Both the position numbers and the translations under genes were made by a program. Below are positions 20,401-29,709 of a DNA stretch of 64,000 bases, one piece after another. Location: contig NW_011887296.1 of NCBI RefSeq assembly GCF_000151315.2, forward strand, positions 1,122,217 through 1,186,216, read 5' to 3'. The first letter of the stretch is position 1. Each line of letters starts with the position of its first letter. The DNA is from Capsaspora owczarzaki ATCC 30864. Its lineage: Eukaryota > Opisthokonta > Filasterea. The notes beneath the pieces were generated by a model. That model was not told the origin of the DNA and made no database searches. It worked only from the letters and a program-made list of their open reading frames with translations.

Positions 20401-23400
20401 GTTCAAGGTGATTGTCGACCAGTTCCGTCTCATCAAGGCGCAGTACATGAGAGATGCAGTGCACGAGTGGGATGAGGCGCGCCTGCGAGCAGCCATCCGC
20501 GCGCATCGAGCTGCTATTGCGCACGCCGATGGGACGGGCCGGGGAGGCGCCGGACTGGCACCCGATCTGGCCACGCGCTTTGACCTCACTTCGTTGGTGC
20601 TGATTCGCGAAGCCATTCGCATCCACAAGGGCTACCGGCCGTACAATACGCAGATGCTGGTTGTGCTGAGCTTGCTCGCCACGCCGCGCAAGGGACGCCT
20701 TGGACAAGTCAAAACGGGCCAAGGCAAGAGCGTGGTGGTTTCCATGCTTGCTGCGACAATGGCCATGCGCGGGCATCCCGTCGACATTGTCACGTCGTCA
20801 GTCTCGCTCGCTCGCCGCGACGCAAAGGAGATGGCAGGATTCTTCCACCTGTTTGACCTCAAAGTGACGCACAATACCGACAAAAACCCCACCCACCAGC
20901 AAAACTATGCCGCCGAGATTGTGTACGGCGATGCCTTCCATTTTGAACACGCGCAGCTGATGGACTCGTACGACTTTGAAACAGTCCGCACCCCGCGCCC
21001 TTACGGCATTGCGATTGTGGACGAGGTCGACTCGATGCTCATCGATCGCGCGAGCTTTTCGACTCGCATCATTTATCAATCCGAGCTCTTTTACCGCGTG
21101 CAGTGGATCTACCCCATTCTCCTCCAGCTCAGCCAGGCCTCGCCGCCACCGTCTGCTGCGGACATGACGGCGACCGTGCTGCAGTCCAAGCCCTTCAAGC
21201 AGTGCAGTGATTTCATCAAGGAGTTTGTTCAGAGCCAGCTGCCGTATTGGGCTCGGTCGGCTGTGCGCGCCCGCCACTTGCAGCGAGCCAGAGACTACAT
21301 TGTTGTGCCAGAGGGGATCAAGATTGTGGATTTCGAGCACACTGGCGAGATTCACGAAAACATGTTCCACATGGCCAGTTTGCATCAGCTGCTCGAGCTC
21401 AGAGAGGGCCTGAGGCCGTCGTTGGATCGGCTCATGGGCTGTCACCTGTCGCACATCACGCTGTTCAACAAGTACACGCGCATTCTCGGGTTGAGCGGCA
21501 CTTTGGGTGACGAGACTGAGCGCAAAGAGCTGCTGGCCTTCTATGATCTCGACACGTTCGACGTCCCTGTCCACACCATGGGCAAACTCGATGTGCGGTC
21601 ACCAGTCATCACAGGCGGCCGTGTCGAGTGGTTTGACTCGATTCAAGCAGAGATGCTGCAACAGGCCAAGGTGGGACGGCCCGTTCTCATTCTCTTCCGG
21701 AGCATTGCCGATTGCAACGAGTTCCACAAGAGCTGCAACTCGTTGACGTCGGGACTTTTGGCTGCACAAGACTCTGAAGGCGCCCTTCCCATCCAGTTCC
21801 AACTCTTGAACGGTGTGCAAGCCGAGGAGGAGGAAGCTGTCGTGTCTCGCGCTGGCAAGGAGGGCGTCATCACGCTGGCCACCAACATGGCGGGTCGCGG
21901 CACCGACATTCGCACGTGGAAGCGTGCCGAGGCGAACGGAGGCACGCACGTCATTCTCACCTTCTTCCCTCTCAACGAGCGCGTCCAAGCTCAGGCGTTT
22001 GGCCGCACTGCCCGCCAAGGCAAGCAAGGTTCGGTTCGCTTTGTTCTCAACACGTCCGATCTCTCCAAGCATATTTCCCAACTGCCCCCGCCGCTTCAAG
22101 CTCCGGGTGCTGCTGCAGCGGACGTTGTCGCCGGCCTGGCCGCGCTACGACTGGCACGCGAGCAGATCAGTTCGCAAATGCGTCTGCGTGTGCACGGTCC
22201 GTTGGCGATCTGGCAAGATTCGATTGTCGATCGCTTTTGCCAACGCATGGCCGTTTGGAAGAAGAACACCAACTATGACTCGCACGCCATGGATGGTGCG
22301 CGCGCTCAGTGGGTGACGTTTTTCTCTCTGCTCAACCTCGCCGTGATTGCGGTTGAGGCCCACTCGGACGACCATACGCAAGATGCCGTCGCCAAGTCGG
22401 AGGGAGCCGTCAAAGAATTCATCCAGGAAAACGAGACCAAGTTTACCAACACGATCAATCAAATCCAAAAGTCGCTCGAGAAGGGCGACGCCATCAAAGA
22501 CCCAATCATCATGATTGACAAAGCGTTTGGCCTGATTGACGATTCCTCGTACGATGAGGCTGTGAGCGTGAGCTCGAACGCCATCAAGGTGGACAGCGAC
22601 TACTCGCGCGCCTATTCTGCGCTTGCTACTGCGTACGCTTCGATGCCCAACAAGCAGAGCAACGCCAAGAGCGCCTGGCAAAAGTGCGAGGCCGCGACCA
22701 AGCGCGCGCTGGAGATTGATCCCACCAACAGGGCAGAGTTGATCATGCGTGTGCTGGCGCTCAGGGCTCTGGGTCGTGGAGCAGAGGCGAATGAAGCGCA
22801 AAACGAGGCCATCAAAGCACTCACCACCAAGCAGTTGACCACGGATCTTGCCCCTCCTGCTGCAAGCTCGGCCACCAGTCCGACAAGTTCCAGTCTCAAC
22901 AGCCAAACATACACCGACATTTGCAATGTCTGCTACAAGCTGGAAAGTGTGGCGAATAGCGGCGACTTGCGAAAGGACCTGCTCGATCGTGCCATCAGTC
23001 TGTCTCCCACTCCAGAATGGGCCCTCCGCTTGCGCGCCCGTTGGCACATTAAGCGGCATGAAGTCACCATGGCGCTCCAGGACCTTGATCGCGCACTGCT
23101 GTGCAAACCGACGGCCGAGCAGCTCAAGTTTATCGGCATGACGCGCAACTGGGCGTACAGGAAGCAGGGAACGATCATGGCCGACGCTCAGCGCTACCCG
23201 GAGGCCATCGCCTGGTTTGCAGGCGCCTTCCAGTTCCATCCCGCCACCTCTGGGCATCTGGTTACGCTGTCATTCTACCATGCCAAGGCAGGGAACAAGG
23301 CTTTGGCGTACACGATCGCGTGCGACGCAGTGCGCCTGAATCCCAATGATGATGATGCGTATGTCAACAGAGGAGCGTACGGTGCCGCGGCGGGCGTGCC

Positions 23401-23491
23401 GGTGCACCAACGACGCGCAGACTTCCTGAAGGCGCTCCAACTCAATCCCAAGAATGAGCTTGCGCGCAGCAACCTGCGCTCCCTGAATTAA
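17402..23491 (+). CDS. SecA-like DEAD-type ATPase with C-terminal TPRs, 2029 aa, single exon
   Basis: One uninterrupted 6.1-kb frame; ATG 17402 follows an AACAA-rich leader (the frame is open a further 38 codons upstream). Residues 1-~1050 are a disordered Gly/Ala/His N-terminus then helical sequence without a recognised domain. Residues ~1080-1560 match the SecA motor: YNTQMLVVLSLL, Walker A KTGQGKS (~1106), SLARRDAKEMAGF, DEVDSMLID (Walker B, ~1205), LSGTLGD, ATNMAGRGTDI (~1495) and AFGRTARQG (~1535). From ~1700 the C-terminus is TPR-like (YDEAVSVSSNAIKVDSDYSRAYSALATAY and later pairs). The C-terminal zinc motif and SecB-binding tail of bacterial SecA are absent, and no plastid transit peptide is evident. 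It is likely a cytosolic ATP-driven machine of unknown substrate (inference). Confidence 0.8.
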   Translation: MSQEEHFGGGGGAGGSDDDANNSDDATSNPSFQDHVHRDPAAHPQQQEEGDAAHTTREPVPLAAAAEVRATVTPIASGGGGSRPSNLLLSFAPSSPLTHAALLVYLLQLRTEATAAISACDGLQPGVAAAAAAAAPEASIGSVLSSAVASTAVHAEEVDAAIGICRALSGYSAIAHSQALHHSLPTAEFDAFCSFALSVWTISPNLKGKTLQEPVRYRVLTTTSIMLLWALSHDASPCPSSSATAIASLASAVAKAVSSGELMWEEVREWEHAWGRIGLLLHRQALNLHQSFQELAALVQMAANDVHYSTDPIKSIELLLAQRKRILLAIKKIKGQPSPAAATAAAAAGGLALGEFANDGGDSLLHTGSLECVLLDYISLYVLGSSDASRVWHACWSARGRRRLPVLLRGIETIARLGATHPTQLAAMIKGTPSSADLITLEQLASSAEQRKEQRPFLLEIFKSKTVFPDWQLVHKLAVALAMQLHHPIAVWEGSVLAAYARQIDAAGPSPDWPEAKQVLQNLRTRKEDALLAPAELDALIRAAAAVPPPTDAAVAPLVNVELKYRHLHSKTIDVSIFSQDVCSQTVEHAADWFALVNPTSASTLEALATVCDYIISQRTVAATSTDGGRALDAVFAVMLANSMRTLLPDQRLARTAAIVPVLKRHAKTLLEGTLPTKSVSVFFDTLSTARQQSNAAELAGMQAIFTEFLRQWKAQQSCAAELVQLAVQHAATTAAPDGILLRLGWLVAGDSSSNNRFLGREIVAHRQAGAYLRHLPALYPSSDQAVLGKLAKLCGLDIPMTTAVSESPALADNELIRFALQAKPAPWSAELWIAFVGAASMFWSGDSTARMCMALVDQLVDKLQGQQHVSVVLSAVAAAARQSRRAATLLANGQSAAAPAEAATTAHQQPRAGYDSSLRHWLADFLPLEDVTRGGVSLTTEAITKGAEESMAAPESLLEFAQRVAKLRIHLYELRFPEKSLEQVIEEFEQQMVTLPAAEFKVIVDQFRLIKAQYMRDAVHEWDEARLRAAIRAHRAAIAHADGTGRGGAGLAPDLATRFDLTSLVLIREAIRIHKGYRPYNTQMLVVLSLLATPRKGRLGQVKTGQGKSVVVSMLAATMAMRGHPVDIVTSSVSLARRDAKEMAGFFHLFDLKVTHNTDKNPTHQQNYAAEIVYGDAFHFEHAQLMDSYDFETVRTPRPYGIAIVDEVDSMLIDRASFSTRIIYQSELFYRVQWIYPILLQLSQASPPPSAADMTATVLQSKPFKQCSDFIKEFVQSQLPYWARSAVRARHLQRARDYIVVPEGIKIVDFEHTGEIHENMFHMASLHQLLELREGLRPSLDRLMGCHLSHITLFNKYTRILGLSGTLGDETERKELLAFYDLDTFDVPVHTMGKLDVRSPVITGGRVEWFDSIQAEMLQQAKVGRPVLILFRSIADCNEFHKSCNSLTSGLLAAQDSEGALPIQFQLLNGVQAEEEEAVVSRAGKEGVITLATNMAGRGTDIRTWKRAEANGGTHVILTFFPLNERVQAQAFGRTARQGKQGSVRFVLNTSDLSKHISQLPPPLQAPGAAAADVVAGLAALRLAREQISSQMRLRVHGPLAIWQDSIVDRFCQRMAVWKKNTNYDSHAMDGARAQWVTFFSLLNLAVIAVEAHSDDHTQDAVAKSEGAVKEFIQENETKFTNTINQIQKSLEKGDAIKDPIIMIDKAFGLIDDSSYDEAVSVSSNAIKVDSDYSRAYSALATAYASMPNKQSNAKSAWQKCEAATKRALEIDPTNRAELIMRVLALRALGRGAEANEAQNEAIKALTTKQLTTDLAPPAASSATSPTSSSLNSQTYTDICNVCYKLESVANSGDLRKDLLDRAISLSPTPEWALRLRARWHIKRHEVTMALQDLDRALLCKPTAEQLKFIGMTRNWAYRKQGTIMADAQRYPEAIAWFAGAFQFHPATSGHLVTLSFYHAKAGNKALAYTIACDAVRLNPNDDDAYVNRGAYGAAAGVPVHQRRADFLKALQLNPKNELARSNLRSLN

Positions 23492-23669
23492 CAGACGTCT
23501 GCATTGTTGTGTTTGTTTTTGTTGTTGTTGTGTGATCATTGTTGTTGTTGTTTGTCATGTAGTAATGTTTTATTCAAAGCTAAAAAATCTGGTTTGTTTT
23601 GTGCATGTTTGAAATGTTTTATCAACGTCGTCTAGTTTTTCTACCCAGCAAGAAAACAAAATGCGTCGT

Positions 23670-26600
23670 TCACTGAGGTTGCTTCCCAGACATGAGTCGT
23701 TGAATCAGCTCATTCTGCTCAGCGAGCTGCTTGCGAAGCGCAGCAATCTCGTCATCTCGCTCTGACACAGCCCGCACGAATTCTTCCACGGGAATGAGGC
23801 GGTTGGCGGCCGTAGATAGCGGACCAGCTCCGGCGGCAGAGGCTACATCGGTAGCTGGCGGCACGGAAGCATGATGGTCGCTCGACGCGTCGTCGGCAAC
23901 GAGGAGACCAAACTCGAGAATCTGGGCGGCATCGGGTCGGTTTGCGGGGTTCTCCGCGGTCAGCCACAGCACAAACGCAGCTTCCTTGGGGTAGTCTGTC
24001 AACATGCGTTTGGGCAAAATGCCCTTGCGCAAGTCACGCAGCGCAATCGCTCGCTCCATGTCTGTTGCGAACGGACAGAAAAGCTCAAAGAAGATGATGC
24101 CCAAGCTGTAAATATCGGCTTGGTAGTCGTAGTTGTTTCCGTTCAGTTGCTCGGGAGCAGCGTACGTCACAGTGCCGACACCCGAAGTGAGGCCAGAGGT
24201 CTCGCTTTCGAGAAGGGAATGCGCAGTCGCGTCCAGGGAGGTGATGGAGGCGCGGTTTAGCCCGTTCTGTCCCCCAGCGCGGCGATTGCGCGCCGCTACC
24301 AAAGCAGACGCAGCGCTCAACGGAGCAGCGGATCCCGCAGCACCACTAGAAGGAGCGCCATCCACAGCCACAGCCACAGCCGCGGGAGGTGACAAGGGCG
24401 ACGGCACAGTTGCATTCGGCTGCGGCGTCACTGCTAATGACGACGAGGGGCTGGTGCCATCTGTGCTCTGCTCGTCCGTGGACGTTGCTGTATCCTCGAA
24501 AGCAATGTCGGCCGCAAGCCCAAAGTCGCCAATCTTGACCTGAGATGCCGAATCCAACAAAAACAGGTTGCTGGGCTTGAGATCGCGGTGCACAATGCCT
24601 TGCGAGTGGATGTACGCAACGCCCAGCAAGGTTTGGCGGAAAAAGTTCATGTTTTGCTTTGGATCAATCACAGAGTACGGATTGATGGGGCTGGTGTTGC
24701 TGACGGAGGTAGCAGACAACGGGAATGCTGGCGGCTGCTGGGTTGCCACGTTGGGAGACGAGACATTGGACTGGGCCATGTTGGCAAAACGAGCGTTACG
24801 AGCCTTAAGCCAGTCACGAAGCGTGTACTCGCACAGTTGCATTTGGATGAAGAGGGTCAGGCGCATTTGTAGCAGCGGATTTGCGGGTAACTCTTCGCTA
24901 TCGCGTCCCTTGGTGGGAGCGGCGACGGCGGCTGAGCCAAGCTTGTTTGAATGAGGACCAGCGTGCCGCATTGGTGGATGGCCGGGATTGTGCTTTGGGT
25001 GGGGATGGGGGAAGGAGTTTTTGGTCAACCGATCGAGATGCGAGTGAAGCTCGTCAAGGTCCTCTTGGTCGTCTTGATCTTGGGTGGGTGTTTCATCGGA
25101 GGTAATGTCGCCAGTGCTGGGCCCCATGTTCGCGTCAATATCACCATCGTAGGACTCGCTGCCGTCGAACGAGTCGTAGTCGTCTTCAGTGACCTCGGAA
25201 TCAATGCTCGAGCTGTGGACCTCGGTGACGGTGGTGCGCGAGTACATGATGGTTTCCGCCCGTGTCTTCAAGGCACTTTGCGCGAGCGGGGAGGACATTG
25301 TCCCGAACGAGGCTCTCCGCTCGGGCGTCTGGGCATTCGATGAGGCAAAGACAATGTCATCAGAAGCAGTCGAGTCGGCCGACGTTGGCTGACTTGACGA
25401 GTTGCCGACGAAAAACGAGACAATGTCAGATTGCAATGCGGGATCCGTAAGCAAGCCCTCCGAGCGCAGGGTTGCCGCAATGTGAGGGGGTTGTGAAGCG
25501 AGCAACGCACTCGTGCTTGGGCGCGGATGGCCCGAATTACCGTCACGGGCAGCAGCATTAGCAGCAGCAGCAGCAGCAGCAGCCAGTCCGGAAGTCAGGC
25601 GCGAGGGCGCAGTGCTGCGACCGACGTTGGTGGTTGTGGGCGCACGGTTGTCTGGTGTGTCCGCAAGCAGCTTCCGGACAGTCAACGGCGGCGGTTGGCC
25701 TTTTTGCGAGCGGGCGAGACGCTGACGCAGGGTGCTGGGAGCCTGCGAGTACTCAATCCAGGCAGAATTGTAGCCGACAACATTGGGGTGGTCGAGCCGA
25801 GCCAACGACTTGACTTCGCGAAACACTTTGCGAAACACATCGATCTGCGTGGATTTGAGGTGAATCTTTTTCACGGCATAGTATCGACCGTCGAATTTGT
25901 TCAAGACCTTGTGAACTTTGCCAAACCCGCCTCGTCCGAGCTGGTTGTACTCGACAAAGTCATCACGGTAGCGCGAGTTGGCAAACATGCTCGACTCGAC
26001 AGCCCCGGTATCGCTTAGATTTGAGCTGAAGACGCCAGTGGGGCCCTTTGCGGTTTCGTCCAAGGCAGGCGAGTAAAACAGGCCGGGCGAGCTTGCGTTC
26101 CGGACGACAAGAGCGCCTTGAGGGCCAGAAGGGTTTCCAACAGAGTGGTCGCCACCAGCGTTCGATGCGAGATCGCTCGCGTCCCCACCAGCCAGGTATT
26201 CGAGCGAACGTGTGCGACGCAACTCCTCTTCCGTGTCCACCGCCTGGATGGCTTGCGAGATGAGCGTTCGGAAGGCCTTCTTGTAGGTGGAACGGACGGC
26301 ACTCATTTCGTCCATGAAGGATAGATTATCCACAAGTCCAATACGCGCCAGCTGCTTGCAAATCACGAAAAACAGCTGACGGTTGCGCGCCGGGTCCTTT
26401 TGCAGCATTTCGCAAAAGTTTTCCAACAGCGAGGCCAACAGAAGGTTGCTCTGCTGGCGCAGCTCATATGATACCGGGTCCATGGAGGAAGGTGCTGTGG
26501 CGGAAGGGTTAGGGGGCACGACGACGGGTGGGCTGGAAGCCAGCGGTGGCGCGAATGCAGTAGCAGTGCCATTTTTGACGACACCCGTGCTACGGTGGTG

Positions 26601-27503
26601 AGCATTGAAGGGTGGAATTTCTTCATCATAGGAGGAGCTCAGCACTGGACGCGGCGGAGAAGTGCCAGACACGATCGTCTCAGGAGAAGAGAGCGAGTCG
26701 GAACCAAAGCTCGCGGCCATGGAAGCGGCAGCCACTCGGTGCATCTCGAGGCCCTCGGGAGTCAAGCCCGAGCGAGGGGTCGCACCGGACGCCGCCACCG
26801 ATCCTGGGATGGCCATGGGCGTCGATGCCTGCCTGCGGTTTCGTTTTCGCAGCGCATTGGTGGACGAGTCGGACTCTGAGTCTACGCTGGCTTCATCATC
26901 GTCGGATTCATCGTCGTCATCGTCGTCATCGTCGTCGTCTTCATCGTCTTGGTCGCCATCGCTCAGCCAGCTCGAGTTGGACTTTGATCCGGCGGTCTTG
27001 TGGTAGCCCAGGTCATCCGGCGGCAGAGCGGGTCGGCATAGGCCGGGGTCAGGACGCTCTTGATGATTGGTAGCGTGAGACGCTGCAGACGATGAGGGGG
27101 CCCGTCGTCGTGCGGTGTGCTGGCACGATGATGCTGGACGTGCGATGAGAGTGATGAGACTGCTGCGAGTGGTGGTGGTGGTGGTGGTGGTGGTGGTGAG
27201 ACTGATGATGCGGTTCGCGGTCGCTCGAGTACTCGAACAGAATGGACGAATCCGAATCTGCCATCATTCACACCACACGGAACAGCCAGGGTCCCCCCCA
27301 GAAATGTTTGGATGATTGGAACAATTCATGAAAAAGGCATTCCGTGAGTTTTGAGTGTTAAGTCGGAAGTGCGGGGGGGGGGGAAAGAAAGAAGGGAAAG
27401 GGAGCTCGCTTTGTGTGCAAATCTTGGCGGACATACCTTCCTCCTCTTCTGCGTCAGAGCGATTTGCGCTTGCAGGCAGCGAACGCGTCGTCGCCATGGC
27501 CAT
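23670..27503 (-). CDS. EIF2AK1: HRI-like eIF2-alpha kinase with large kinase inserts
   Basis: Proposed minus-strand exons 27503-27437 and 27082-23670 (3480 nt, 1159 aa). The donor is GTATGT, the acceptor CTGCAG, and the join keeps the frame into an acidic stretch ([19 protein letters not shown]). If this join is wrong, the first in-frame ATG is at 26816. Residues ~240-305 ([29 protein letters not shown]) match the HRI N-terminal region. The kinase begins at ~400 ([18 protein letters not shown]), then an insert of ~270 residues separates the lobes, as in the PEK/HRI/GCN2 group. Next come [12 protein letters not shown] (~853), DFGLA (~874), a ~130-residue activation-segment insert, [10 protein letters not shown] and a C-terminal coiled coil. 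It should phosphorylate eIF2-alpha under stress. Convergent with the SecA-like gene (178 bp between stops). Confidence 0.85.
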
Positions 27504-29481
27504 GGAATGATGCTTGTGACTTGAGTTCCTTTTGCTTTAGAGAGAGTTTTGCGAGTTGTCTGAAATGCGAAACAGGCGCAAAGACGGGATGGGATGATCC
27601 GAAAATCGAGACAACTAAGACACGCAAAACTAAGACACGACAAAGAGTGAAGAACAAAAGAAAAGGACTGAAACAAAAAAAAAAAAAGGAGAGAGTTTTT
27701 ATGACAGGATTGAATAAAAAGGACAAAAGATATTAACAAAACAAAAGAGACATCAAAGAACACGAGAAGAGTTGGAGGAGATGATGGTGGAAAAGGAACG
27801 AACGAGTCTGCGCTCTCTGTAGATCAGGAAAGGACATCAAAGAACGAGATGAGATCACAATCAGTTAGTCATGAGTTCATGATGTCAGTGCTTTGGAAAA
27901 AAAGAAAAAAAAGAATCATCGAGACGAGGCAATTTTGAGTCATGTGTTGAAAAGCCTGGGGAGAGAGAGATAGAGAGAGAGAGGCAAATAGAAAGAGCGA
28001 GCGATGACAGCGCGTTGAGCTGGCAGTATTTTTTTTGTTTGTGTTGTTCTAGCAACTTCTTCTGAGTCATGACAAGCAAAAGAGTTCAATGCAACAAGAT
28101 TGAACAAAAAAAAAAAAACTAAAGAAAGGAAAAGGTTGAACTTGGTAAGCAGCCAAAGTACACAAATGGGGGGAAAAGCCGAGCAAGCAAAGTGAACGAG
28201 AAAACAACAACGAAAGGAAGGAAAAAAAAAAAAAAAAATGAACGCCTCTGAAATTTGTGATGATTGAACAGCACAAGTCAAAGAAGAAGAAGAAGAAGAA
28301 GAAGAAGAATTGGTGAATTGAAGGATAAGACAAAGAAGACGAAGAAGACGAAGAAGACGAAGAAGACAAAGACGGAGGGAATGGGATGGGGATGGAACAA
28401 GTGACCTCGTTTTGTTAACCGAGATGAACGCCAAAAACAACAAAGAAAAAGAAAAAAATGGGGGAAAATTCGATGATCCGAAAAAGCGCGGCATCATGCA
28501 ATTGAACAAACGACGACGCACACCGAACGAGAACGAGACGTCAATCCACAAACCACAACAACAACAACAACAACAAGCACAAGGCAGGAAAAAAAAGGGC
28601 AGCATTGGGACAAATCGCAGACGGAGGGGAGGGAAGGAAGGAAATAAGGAAGGCAACCGAACCAACCGTTCGCGGTCCCTCAACCCCACCCCCCTCGGCT
28701 CCTCCATGTCCATGTAAAAGCACAACCCTACTCTACGTTACAGCCAAACCAAGCCAAGACCGACCGAAAGACAGCCGAACTTAACAGAATTGAAGAGAAG
28801 AGAGAGAAGCACGATTGTCAGAAACAACAACAACAACTAACAAAGCGCGAACTGTTCCATTGTGGACGGTTTTGTCGAGTCAGCAGCACGTAAGCTCGGA
28901 ACTTGCGACCCCGCGAGTGTCACTTCAGAACACTCAGACAACGATGTTCATAGGAGGGAGAGAGAGAGAGAGAGTTGTCCATGCAACGAAGAGAGAGAGA
29001 GAGAGAGCGCAGTCACTCGTTCGCTCGCTCGCAGTTTTCGCCGACTCGTTCTCTGTCTCTCGCTCTCTGTGCGCTGGCTGCCATTGCGCAGACTGCCATT
29101 CCAGCGTCAAGCAGCAATGCTCAATCTCGAGACGCAATCCATTCATCGGGTGAACTGCACCATCGACAGCCCTTGCTCTCCCTTTGTAATTCCAGACCCG
29201 ACCCTCCTCCTTCTTCTTCTTCCTCCGCGCTGTTGGGACGACTGATACTTTGTACATCTCTTCCATTGGGATACATGTACACCTCTCCAAGAAGCGCAGA
29301 AGGAAAAGCCCCCACAATCACAAAAATACACGAATTCGCCAACTCGCTCAATGCAAACGAAATCAACTCACAAAGAAAGAGGCAAAATGACTGGTCGCTC
29401 AATCCGTCCATTTCATTCAATATCAGATACTCGTGTATTGTAGGCACCACCGAAGCCTCGAAGAGTGAGACGACCGAGCGT

Positions 29482-29518
<37 letters not shown>

Positions 29519-29709
29519 CGGTTGAAACGCCTGTCTATCCTGCAACCCGCCACGACAATCACTCCAGTCTCGAAGCCCCCTCGCAGTGCAGTAATTCTCG
29601 ATCTGAGCTGCTTCTGCTTCAAGCTTTCTCAGCCAGTCCACCTTTCTATTCCTTCCACCCTTTCCCTTTCCTTTTCTCTTTCCCCCCTTCTTCCCCCTTT
29701 TCAGCAAAG
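27504..29709. other. 2.2-kb divergent intergenic region rich in purine microsatellites
   Basis: It lies between HRI (minus) and RRP12 (plus). It contains GA-rich repeats (27958-27985, 28958-28972, 28988-29006), (GAA)n at 28282-28310, AGACGA-type repeats at 28330-28375, (ACA)n near 28556-28576 and a 36-bp T run at 29483-29518. No supported gene on either strand; the long reading frames here are products of the repeats. Confidence 0.55.
29483..29518 (+). repeat. 36-bp poly-T tract upstream of RRP12
   Basis: An uninterrupted T run about 190 bp before the RRP12 ATG, followed by a long pyrimidine-rich leader (29640-29700) ending in CAGCAAAGATG. Confidence 0.9.

Noticed and set aside
22145-23257. 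370-codon minus-strand ORF
   Set aside because: It is antisense to the SecA/TPR coding sequence, with no recognisable features.
17402-23491. Plastid or bacterial SecA translocase
   Set aside because: There is no transit peptide, zinc tail or secretion genes nearby, and there are large extra N- and C-terminal regions; the flanking genes are clearly eukaryotic nuclear genes.
27049-27267. ORF with Asp/Ser start and 10-His run as the first coding exon of the HRI kinase
   Set aside because: It stops before the kinase frame, and I found no GT..AG intron that connects it in phase; the 27437-to-27082 join does connect.
28975-29709. N-terminal extension of RRP12 upstream of 29710
   Set aside because: The frame is open but reads through GA repeats and a poly-T tract as low-complexity sequence; ATG 29710 begins the plausible protein.
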